Assembly: GCF_001458175.1 (NCBI RefSeq)
Contig: NZ_CYPW01000032.1
Coordinates: 7,661-71,660 of the forward strand
Length of the DNA: 64,000 nucleotides
Direction of reading: 5' to 3'
DNA from: Shimia marina
GTDB lineage: Bacteria > Pseudomonadota > Alphaproteobacteria > Rhodobacterales > Rhodobacteraceae
Position 1 is the first letter of the stretch. Each line of letters opens with the position of its first letter. The notes under the pieces are model-generated. The model had not been told where the DNA came from. It made no database searches and saw only the letters and a program-made list of their open reading frames with translations. This document shows, piece after piece, positions 8,652-15,571 of the stretch. The position numbers and the translations under genes are program-made.

Positions 8652-9989
8652 ATGGGACAGATTATTGCAGATCTCGGCGGCGAGTTGATCACGCTGTTTT
8701 TGTCGGTGCTGGGCATGTTGCCGTATCTGGCACTGTACATCGGGCTCATTCTATTTGCGCTGTTTGTCTATACACAGATCAAGCATCGGCTGTCGCCTGT
8801 TCAAGATTTTACCTCCCTGAAAACGGTGACATTTGGCGATGAAAGTGCCGTGGTGTCCAACAAGGCGGCTTCTGTCATCTCGGTTGTTTTGATTTTTGTC
8901 ATCTGGGGGGCATTCACAGGATCCGCTTGGTTGCCAAAGTTCCTGCACGCTCCGGGACCGTTTCTGGGCGATGCGCGCTTTACCTATACGCTTGAGACAG
9001 CGGATGGTGAAACCGCGCAGGCGCAGGTTGCGGTTCGGGTGCATGAAGCAGGGCAGAAGCCCGATGCGCCTGTGGTGGATGGAAACGAAGGGCTGGCGCA
9101 GAATGACACGCTGGTTGTTCAGGCCTATCGCTCCAAGCTGCTGCGATGGGATGCCAATGATGTGGTCACGCGCAAAGATGGGGCAAAGATCGTTGCGGTG
9201 AACGCGACACCGATCAGCCGCGACGCGGATGTGGATGTGGGCTTTGGCCGTGTGGCCCTTACGGATAAGGGCACGCTGAACTTTGAACCGGACAAGGGCT
9301 GGCAGATGGAAAACATCTGGCTGCCTGCTCCAGAGAGCGTGTGGCAAAGACTCATTTCAGTCAGCCGTGATGGGTATCAGAATGTCACGCTGGCTGAGCA
9401 TCTCAGCTATTCGTTGTTTCGCGTGATTGTTGGGTTTGCCTTGGGCGCCGCGGTGGGTATCCCGCTGGGCTATGCCATGGGGCTGTCAAACTGGTTCCGA
9501 GGGTGGTTTGATCCGATCGTCGAATTTATGCGCCCAGTGCCACCACTGGCATTGATTCCCTTGGTGATTATTTGGGCGGGGATCGGCGAGCAGGGTAAGA
9601 TCATCCTGCTGTTTTTGGCGGCGCTTTGGATTATGGCAATTGGCGCACGCTCCGGCGTGTCCGGTGTGAAAATCTCAAAAGTGCATGCCGCCTATTCGCT
9701 TGGCGCAAGTAAGCGTCAGATTTTGCGCCATGTGATCATTCCGAATTCGTTGCCTGAAATTTTCACCGCGGCGCGGGTGGCCATGGGGGTCTGCTGGGGC
9801 ACGGTTGTGGCCGCAGAGCTGGTTGCTGCGGAAAAGGGGGTGGGGAAGATGATTGTGTCTGCCTCCAAGTTTCAGGACACGGATATTGTTTTGATGGGCA
9901 TTATCCTGATTGGCATTATTGGCTTTGGCATCGATATGTTGATGCGCTGGGCGGAACAATACCTCGTGCCCTGGAAAGGCAAAGGCTGA
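8652..9989 (+). CDS. tauC: Taurine ABC transporter permease with an extra extracytoplasmic domain
   Basis: Membrane-spanning part of the taurine importer. The C-terminal half (residues 224-445) is an ordinary TauC/SsuC permease: LPAPESVWQRL, several membrane spans, and the cytoplasmic coupling motif AYSLGASKRQILRHVIIP at about 347-364. The N-terminal half is unusual. After an extra membrane segment at about 14-42 and a second at 74-92, a soluble stretch of roughly 125 residues (about 95-222, beta-like, rich in Asp/Val/Thr) is inserted before the LPAPESVW segment that normally follows the first membrane helix. At 445 residues it is about 170 longer than common TauC. The reading frame is intact, so the insertion is part of a working gene. 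Confidence 0.9.
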   Translation: MGQIIADLGGELITLFLSVLGMLPYLALYIGLILFALFVYTQIKHRLSPVQDFTSLKTVTFGDESAVVSNKAASVISVVLIFVIWGAFTGSAWLPKFLHAPGPFLGDARFTYTLETADGETAQAQVAVRVHEAGQKPDAPVVDGNEGLAQNDTLVVQAYRSKLLRWDANDVVTRKDGAKIVAVNATPISRDADVDVGFGRVALTDKGTLNFEPDKGWQMENIWLPAPESVWQRLISVSRDGYQNVTLAEHLSYSLFRVIVGFALGAAVGIPLGYAMGLSNWFRGWFDPIVEFMRPVPPLALIPLVIIWAGIGEQGKIILLFLAALWIMAIGARSGVSGVKISKVHAAYSLGASKRQILRHVIIPNSLPEIFTAARVAMGVCWGTVVAAELVAAEKGVGKMIVSASKFQDTDIVLMGIILIGIIGFGIDMLMRWAEQYLVPWKGKG

Positions 9990-10360
9990 GCGTTGGGCAG
10001 GAGGGGCCAGCCCCTCTTGGCCTTGCGGCCAATTCACCTCGGGATATTGAAGGCCAAATGAAGGGGCGGATGGTAGCATCGGCTCCTTTTCCCGTTGTGT
10101 CGCGCTGCTTGACAAGTTGGCGGGATGTCTTATGTGGGGCGGGTTGCTGCGCAGCCGCGTGAGCAGGCCGCGCCGGGTTTTCTGAGACCGAACGGGCGCA
10201 TCAGTGACAGATTTCGTTCCCATCACGCAGGGTTCTGACGGACAGGCCGGATGGCACAGAATACGTCTGTGTCGTGGCGGTGCTGCCTTACCCTGTTGCT
10301 TCTCCTTTGCGGGAGGTGGCGTTGGCCGTGCCTGAGTGTGCGGCATGAAAGGACATAGAC
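9990..10360. other. Intergenic region and long leader of rhlE
   Basis: This 371-base stretch holds the hairpin/repeat unit at 10001-10063 and otherwise no supported gene. A TTGACA at 10109-10114 followed 16 bases later by TATGTG is a candidate promoter for rhlE, which would give the helicase a 5' untranslated leader of about 220 bases. A minus-strand reading of 231 codons across the region has no coding character and overlaps tauC. Confidence 0.5.
10001..10063. repeat. Hairpin plus GGATATT/GGCCAAATGAAG intergenic repeat, copy 1
   Basis: Two stacked perfect hairpins (GAGGGGC-CA-GCCCCTC at 10001-10016 and TTGGCC-TTGC-GGCCAA at 10017-10032) are followed by CGGGATATTGAAGGCCAAATG and AAG. A second copy with the same layout is at 60209-60256. 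It follows the last gene of tauABC and may act as terminator or mRNA end. I associate this motif with dispersed intergenic repeats in Rhodobacterales. Confidence 0.75.
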
Positions 10361-11680
10361 ATGTCGACATTTGACGGATTGGGACTGTCGCCGACTTTGC
10401 TCAAGGGCTTGAAAGCGGCCGGCTTTGATGCGCCGACCCCTATTCAACAAAAAGCCATTCCACTGGCTTTGGAAGGTCATGACATATTGGGGCTTGCGCA
10501 GACCGGAACGGGCAAATCTCTGGCCTTTGGCCTTCCTATGATGGATCAGTTGCTGGCAAAACGTGGCAAACCAGCCCCTAAGACCGTGAAGGCCTTGGTG
10601 TTGGCGCCGACGCGCGAGCTGGTCAATCAGATTGCGGACAACCTGCGCCCGATGGTGCAGGGTACGCCGATGAAAGTGATGACGGTTGTCGGCGGGCAGT
10701 CCATCAATCGCCAGATTTCTATGTTATCGCGTGGCACAGATATTCTTGTGGCCACGCCGGGACGTTTGATTGACCTGTTGGATCGGCGCGAAATTGACCT
10801 GTCGACGGTGGGGTATCTTGTGCTCGATGAAGCGGATCAGATGCTTGACATGGGTTTCATCCATTCGCTGCGCAAAATTGCGCCTCATCTGGGCACGCCG
10901 CGCCAGACCATGCTGTTTTCTGCAACCATGCCCAAACAGATGGAAGAGCTGAGCCGCGCTTATCTCAGCGATCCCAAGCGCGTGGAAATTGCGCCGCCCG
11001 GCAAGACGGCGGATAAGATTGCCCAATCTGTTGAGTTTCATGAAAAGGCTGAGAAGCGCGAACGGCTGCGGGAAATCCTGTCTGAGAATATGGGGGAGAG
11101 CACGCTGATTTTCTCGCGTACCAAACATGGTGCGGAGCGGATGAAGAAGCAGCTGGTGGCTGAAGGGTTCAATGCGGCTTCGATCCATGGCAACAAAAGT
11201 CAGGGCCAGCGGGACCGTGCAATTGAAGCCTTTCGCAATGGTGAGGTGACGGTGTTGGTCGCAACGGATGTTGCCGCGCGTGGCATTGATATTCCGGTGA
11301 TTTCGTTGGTTATCAATTTTGATTTGCCCAATGTGGCGGAAAGCTATGTGCACCGCATTGGGCGCACTGCCCGTGCCGGGCGCGATGGGCGCGCGATATC
11401 CTTCTGCGCTGCGGATGAACGGGACTACCTGAAGGACATTGAGAAGCTGATTGGCCGCCGATTTGATCGGCCTGAAGGGGAACCTGAGGAGCCCAAGAAA
11501 CAGTATGGGCGTGGGCCGCGCTCAGGTGGCGGCGGAAAGTCTCGAAACCGAGGTCGTGGCTCGGGGCAAAAAGCGGCTCAGAGTCCGTCTGAGACCGCAG
11601 CACGTAAAGGGGATGGCGCCAAGCCCAACACACGCCGTCCGCGTCGCCGGCGCAATCGCGCAGGAAAACCTGCGGCGTAG
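10361..11680 (+). CDS. rhlE: DEAD-box ATP-dependent RNA helicase, RhlE type
   Basis: Unwinds RNA duplexes in ribosome assembly, mRNA decay and cold adaptation. The 439-residue protein carries the Q motif (FDGLGLSPTLLKGLKAAGFDAPTPIQQKAIP), motif I AQTGTGKS, PTRELVNQI, the DEAD box VLDEADQMLDMGF, SAT in LFSATMPKQM, and HRIGRTARAGRDG in the second RecA domain. The last 70 residues are basic and Gly/Arg-rich (RGPRSGGGGKSRNRGRGSG, then RRPRRRRNRAGK), typical of an RNA-binding tail. ATG at 10361 follows AAGGA. The gene stands alone with a long upstream leader. Confidence 0.95.
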   Translation: MSTFDGLGLSPTLLKGLKAAGFDAPTPIQQKAIPLALEGHDILGLAQTGTGKSLAFGLPMMDQLLAKRGKPAPKTVKALVLAPTRELVNQIADNLRPMVQGTPMKVMTVVGGQSINRQISMLSRGTDILVATPGRLIDLLDRREIDLSTVGYLVLDEADQMLDMGFIHSLRKIAPHLGTPRQTMLFSATMPKQMEELSRAYLSDPKRVEIAPPGKTADKIAQSVEFHEKAEKRERLREILSENMGESTLIFSRTKHGAERMKKQLVAEGFNAASIHGNKSQGQRDRAIEAFRNGEVTVLVATDVAARGIDIPVISLVINFDLPNVAESYVHRIGRTARAGRDGRAISFCAADERDYLKDIEKLIGRRFDRPEGEPEEPKKQYGRGPRSGGGGKSRNRGRGSGQKAAQSPSETAARKGDGAKPNTRRPRRRRNRAGKPAA

Positions 11681-11755
11681 AGCGCAGCAGGTTCCGTCTA
11701 GACTGGGTCTGATTTACACACCTATAAGATGTAGCTGGTAGTATTTGCTTGAGCT

Positions 11756-11774
11756 TATGCCCCTGTGGGGCATA
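11756..11774. other. Short perfect hairpin downstream of rhlE
   Basis: TATGCCCC-TGT-GGGGCATA is a perfect 8-bp stem with a 3-base loop, 75 bases after the rhlE stop and 45 before the next gene. It lacks a T run, so it may be a factor-dependent terminator or part of the leader of the M48 gene. Confidence 0.4.
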
Positions 11775-11818
11775 GGCGCGCTCAATGCTGGCGTACTGTT
11801 GTTTGAAAGGATCTGGGT

Positions 11819-12637
11819 GTGACGAAAAGGAAATTGGCTGCGGTGTGGTTGGCGACGGCTTTGTTGGCTGTAACGTCTTGCGGAACCACCTATGAGTTGC
11901 CCAGTATAAGCGCGGAGCAGACCTCTCGTGCAAAACAGCTTTTTGCCGAGGGTCAGGCACAAACTGCCCGCGCGCCGATGTCCACATCTGCTGCTGAACG
12001 GCGTTTCAATCGGGTGCGGGCGAAAATTGTACCCACAGGCAGGGCTGTTTGTGAGGCTGCGACAGCCGATCGCGGTGATTTTGAGTGTAATGTCACAGTC
12101 GAAATTGATCGGGAGATGAAGAGCCGAAATGCTTACTTTACCTATGAAAAATCCGGTCCTGTCATTCGGCTGAGCATGCCTTTGCTGCAAGACAGCGCAA
12201 ATGACGACGAAGTGGCCTTTGTCATGGGGCACGAATATGGGCATTTGATCGGGCGCCATATCGACAAGCAGCAGCAACAGGCTTTGGCTGGTGCGCTCAT
12301 TCTTGGCACCCTGGCGGCTGCTGCAGGGGCGTCAAATGGCAATTCATATGATCCGCTGCTTGTTGAAAGTAGCATGGCGCTTGGCGCTGCGGCTGGCGGC
12401 ATGGCCTACTCTCAAGCCTATGAGTTGGAGAGTGATACGCTCGGAACCCGCATTGCTTATATGGCTGGGTATGATCCAGTGGCGGGGGCGCGGTATTTTG
12501 CACGCCCCGAAGGGGATCGTCTGGACACGGGAAAGTTGAGTTTTTGGGGGACCCATCCGCCAGACGAAAAGCGGGTGGCGACGGTATTGGCCACGGTGTC
12601 GCAGATTGAAGCTCAACAGGCGTTGCAGAAAAAGTAG
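11819..12637 (+). CDS. M48-family metallopeptidase, predicted lipoprotein
   Basis: Predicted membrane-anchored periplasmic zinc protease. The 272-residue protein starts with a lipoprotein signal (basic MTKRK, hydrophobic stretch, lipobox LAVTSC with Cys21). The zinc motif HEYGH is at 138-142 (VAFVMGHEYGHLIGRH), and the third ligand is probably Glu202 in YELESD. The Gly/Ala-rich segment between them is usual for this M48 subgroup. The start is GTG at 11819. The protein resembles small Loi/YggG-like M48 lipoproteins involved in envelope quality control; the substrate is unknown. It ends at a strong terminator facing the aldehyde dehydrogenase gene. Confidence 0.88.
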   Translation: MTKRKLAAVWLATALLAVTSCGTTYELPSISAEQTSRAKQLFAEGQAQTARAPMSTSAAERRFNRVRAKIVPTGRAVCEAATADRGDFECNVTVEIDREMKSRNAYFTYEKSGPVIRLSMPLLQDSANDDEVAFVMGHEYGHLIGRHIDKQQQQALAGALILGTLAAAAGASNGNSYDPLLVESSMALGAAAGGMAYSQAYELESDTLGTRIAYMAGYDPVAGARYFARPEGDRLDTGKLSFWGTHPPDEKRVATVLATVSQIEAQQALQKK

Positions 12638-12650
12638 TGTGTTCAAAACG

Positions 12651-12683
12651 AAAAAAGCGCCGGACGATTGCCCGGCGCTTTTT
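12651..12683. terminator. Bidirectional intrinsic terminator
   Basis: AAAAAGCGCCGG and CCGGCGCTTTTT flank a short ACGATTGC-type loop, giving an A-run/stem/T-run structure that works in both directions. It separates the convergent M48 and aldehyde dehydrogenase genes. Confidence 0.92.
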
Positions 12684-12702
12684 CTTCTGTCCTGAGAGAT
12701 GA

Positions 12703-14130
12703 TCAGTTCAGTGGCACGCCGGAGATAGCTTTGGTTTCACAGAACTCTTCTAGCCCCCATGTGCCGCCTTCGCGGCCGTTGCCGGATTGGCCGTAGCCGC
12801 CGAACGGCGAGCCGTTGACGCGGGAGATGCCGTTTGTTTCCACCATGCCAGAACGCACTTGGCGGGCCACGCGTAGGCGTTTCTCGTCATCCTGTGTCTG
12901 GATGTAGTTGGTCAGGCCATAGACCGTGTCATTGGCCATTTGCACGGCTTGTGCTTCGTCTTCAAAAGGCGAGATGGCGAGGACCGGGCCGAAAATCTCT
13001 TCGCGGTAGATGGTCATCTCTGGGGTCACGTCGGCAAAGACCGTGGGGCGCACATAGTACCCTTTGTTGACACCTTCCGGTCGTCCCAAACCACCCGCGA
13101 CAAGGGTTGCACCCTCTTTGATACCGGTCTCGATCAGCCCTTGGATTTTGTTGAACTGGAGTTCCGACACGACCGGCCCAATGTGGCGACCGGCCTCAGT
13201 GGTGGCGCCCACTTGTGTGGCTTCTGCGGCGGCTTTGGCCTGTTCTACGGCGTCGGCATAGCGCCCGCTTTCGACCATCATACGTGTTGGTGCGTTGCAG
13301 GATTGGCCAGAGTTTTGCATGCAGTGGATCACGCCACGTTTGACGGCTTTTTCATCTGCATCCGCAAAGATGATGTTGGCCCCTTTGCCGCCCAGTTCGA
13401 GGCTGACGCGCTTGAGCGTGTCAGCGGCGGCTTTGGAGATGGCGATGCCAGCGCGCGTTGAGCCGGTGAAGGACACCATGTCAACGCCCGGATGTGCGGA
13501 GAGTTGTGATCCAACGCCAACGCCATCTCCGTTGACCATGTTGAAAACACCGGCGGGGAAGCCAGCTTCATCCATCATTTCGGCAAAGAGAATAGAGGAC
13601 AGTGGCGCGATTTCGGAGGGCTTTAGAACCATGGTGCAGCCCACCAGAAGCGCGGGGATTGCCTTCAGGAACACTTGGTTCATTGGCCAGTTCCATGGGG
13701 TGATCATTGCACAGACGCCAATCGGCTCTTTGCGCATACGATCCGCGCCCATGGCGTATTCAAACTCAAAGCTTTCCAAGGCTTGCAGGAAGCCATCCAA
13801 ATGCCAAACGCCAGCGCCCCATTGGTTGTTCGTTGCCAGATCTTTTGGCGCGCCCATTTCCAGACGCATGGCCTCTGCCATGTCTTCACGGCGCGCTGTG
13901 TAGATGTCGCGCAGCTTTTTCACCAAAGAAACGCGCTCCTCCAGCGGTGTCTCGGCCCAGGCAGGGAAAGCGGCGCGCGCGGCTGCAACCGCGGCATCCG
14001 TATCGGCCTGATCCCCCAAGGAGATCACGGCGCAGACCTCTTCGGTGGCCGGGTCAATGACATTGAGGTCATTGGCTGCAACAGGATTGACCCATTGGCC
14101 GTTGATGTAGAATTGGCGTTTCTCGATCAT
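12703..14130 (-). CDS. NAD(P)-dependent aldehyde dehydrogenase
   Basis: Oxidises an aldehyde to the acid with NAD(P). The 475-residue protein is a standard aldehyde dehydrogenase: TPWNWP with the oxyanion Asn147, nucleotide-binding SFTGSTRAGIAI near 220-231, general base Glu245 in LELGGKGANI, and catalytic Cys278 in NSGQSCNAPTR. The start ATG at 14130 (MIEKRQFYINGQWV) follows a GAGGGAG sequence; a longer reading to 14223 runs through a palindrome-bearing promoter region. Substrate cannot be read from sequence; the protein resembles broad-specificity members close to betaine/aliphatic aldehyde dehydrogenases. It is a single gene, divergent from the peroxiredoxin gene. Confidence 0.93.
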   Translation of the reverse strand: MIEKRQFYINGQWVNPVAANDLNVIDPATEEVCAVISLGDQADTDAAVAAARAAFPAWAETPLEERVSLVKKLRDIYTARREDMAEAMRLEMGAPKDLATNNQWGAGVWHLDGFLQALESFEFEYAMGADRMRKEPIGVCAMITPWNWPMNQVFLKAIPALLVGCTMVLKPSEIAPLSSILFAEMMDEAGFPAGVFNMVNGDGVGVGSQLSAHPGVDMVSFTGSTRAGIAISKAAADTLKRVSLELGGKGANIIFADADEKAVKRGVIHCMQNSGQSCNAPTRMMVESGRYADAVEQAKAAAEATQVGATTEAGRHIGPVVSELQFNKIQGLIETGIKEGATLVAGGLGRPEGVNKGYYVRPTVFADVTPEMTIYREEIFGPVLAISPFEDEAQAVQMANDTVYGLTNYIQTQDDEKRLRVARQVRSGMVETNGISRVNGSPFGGYGQSGNGREGGTWGLEEFCETKAISGVPLN

Positions 14131-14212
14131 GGTGTTCACTCCCTCTCGATCTTGACGCCACTGTGCCGAGCAAATTTGAGCCCCGCAAGTGGCTGGACGT
14201 CCGGTTACAATA

Positions 14213-14226
14213 AATTTGATCAAATT
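14213..14226. promoter_or_regulatory. GATC-centred palindrome upstream of the aldehyde dehydrogenase gene
   Basis: AATTTGATCAAATT is a perfect 14-bp palindrome in an AT-rich stretch, 83 bases before the aldehyde dehydrogenase start and 167 before the peroxiredoxin start. It looks like an operator for a dimeric repressor; the regulator is not identifiable here. Confidence 0.55.
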
Positions 14227-14392
14227 ATTTCTGGCACAGAGGGGGTGGCGTTCATGGGAGACAGATGTAGTCTGCGCTATGTCGCATTGCGGCGTCGAAA
14301 CCTATTTTTGCACATTGGCCCAGCCCGCGCGTTTTGGCGCGCCTGCCTTTGGTCACTGTGTGGCATGTGCACCCAAGTAAAAGGAGGGACCC

Positions 14393-15046
14393 ATGGGCCT
14401 TCGTATCAATGATGTTGTGCCGAATTTTACGGCAGAAACCGATCAGGGAACGGTCACTTTTCACGATTGGATCGGCGAAAGCTGGGCGATTTTGTTCTCG
14501 CACCCCAAAGACTTTACGCCCGTCTGCACCACCGAATTTGGAGCCGTGGCTCAGTTGGCGGACGAATGGGCGAAACGCGGCACGAAAGTGATTGGCGTTT
14601 CCGTCGATGGCGTTGAGGAGCACAAAGGCTGGAAGAAGGATATTGAATCCTACGCCAGCGCCGATGCTGGCTTCCCAATCATCGCCGATGAGGGGCTGGC
14701 TGTTTCCAAAGCGTTCGATATGTTGCCTGCGGAAGCTTATTTGCCAGATGGGCGCACGCCTGCGGATAGTGCGACAGTGCGTTCTGTGTTCATTATTGGC
14801 CCAGACAAGCAACTGAAGTTGTCTATGACTTACCCAATGAATGTTGGTCGGAACTTCGCGGAAGTTTTGCGTGCGTTGGATGGGCTGCAGACCGCAGCCA
14901 AAGAGAACGTAGCCACCCCTGCAAATTGGACCCCGGGCGGTGATGTGGTGATTCCGGTCGCCGTGAGCGACGAGGACGCCAAAGCAAAATACGGTGAATT
15001 CACCACGCATTTTCCGTATCTTCGAACTGCGAAATTGCCTGAATAA
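14393..15046 (+). CDS. 1-Cys peroxiredoxin (Prx6 type)
   Basis: Reduces hydrogen peroxide and alkyl hydroperoxides. The 217-residue protein has the peroxidatic site FTPVCTTEFG with Cys45 and the Prx6-type C-terminal domain (TPANWTPGGDVVIPVAVSDE). Cys45 is the only cysteine, so it must be a 1-Cys enzyme that relies on an external thiol for recycling. ATG at 14393 follows AAAAGGAGGGACCC, a strong ribosome site. A good intrinsic terminator follows, so it is monocistronic. Confidence 0.94.
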   Translation: MGLRINDVVPNFTAETDQGTVTFHDWIGESWAILFSHPKDFTPVCTTEFGAVAQLADEWAKRGTKVIGVSVDGVEEHKGWKKDIESYASADAGFPIIADEGLAVSKAFDMLPAEAYLPDGRTPADSATVRSVFIIGPDKQLKLSMTYPMNVGRNFAEVLRALDGLQTAAKENVATPANWTPGGDVVIPVAVSDEDAKAKYGEFTTHFPYLRTAKLPE

Positions 15047-15056
15047 GGCATTTCCG

Positions 15057-15081
15057 GAGCAATTTTGATATTGCTCTTTTT
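15057..15081 (+). terminator. Intrinsic terminator of the peroxiredoxin gene
   Basis: GAGCAAT-TTTGAT-ATTGCTC followed by TTTTT, starting 10 bases after the stop codon. Confidence 0.88.
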
Positions 15082-15259
15082 GCACCTTATCCTCAGCGCA
15101 CTGCCAAGTTATTGGCGGTGCGTTTATTTTTCAGATTGAGCCCTGTGGCATCTTGCGTGGTCGCAAAATGGTGACTGTGACGCAAAGAATGCCTGCTGAT
15201 CGCTCAGAAAATGACCAGAGTTAATCTGGTAGAAACCGGTCAGCGTGCAGATAGGTTGC

Positions 15260-15571
15260 ATGATGCGATTTGCCCAATATCTCCCCGTGGTCCTTGCGGG
15301 TGTGTTTTGTGTGACGGTTTTACCCGTCATGACAATGGTTGGCGCGCCTTTAAAAGAAGGTGGCCCCAGGGTGATCGTCGCGGGTCCAGGAGTTGACCTG
15401 ACTAACTTGGTTGAAGTGTCCGGTGGCTGGGTGGTGGGCGTATCACGTGCGCCTCTTGCCATAATGGGGACATCTGACGCCGAAGATTTCGACATGCGAC
15501 TTAAATTGAATGGGGCATGGGCCATCCTCGACGGCGACGCGCTGGCTTGGCTCTGCGATGTGAAGACATGA
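15260..15571 (+). CDS. Small membrane-anchored protein coupled to the chemoreceptor
   Basis: A 103-residue protein of no family I recognise. Residues 1-28 are a hydrophobic N-terminal segment (MMRFAQYLPVVLAGVFCVTV onward), either membrane anchor or signal, followed by about 70 residues with the pattern GPRVIVAGPGVDLTNLVE, SGGWVVGV and GAWAILDGDALAWLC. Its TGA overlaps the ATG of the following chemoreceptor gene (ATGA at 15568-15571), indicating translational coupling. Starts at GTG 15245, ATG 15260 or ATG 15263 are all possible; 15260 is chosen for its AGATAGG-like upstream sequence. A periplasmic accessory or sensor role for the receptor is inference from the coupling only. Confidence 0.7.
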   Translation: MMRFAQYLPVVLAGVFCVTVLPVMTMVGAPLKEGGPRVIVAGPGVDLTNLVEVSGGWVVGVSRAPLAIMGTSDAEDFDMRLKLNGAWAILDGDALAWLCDVKT

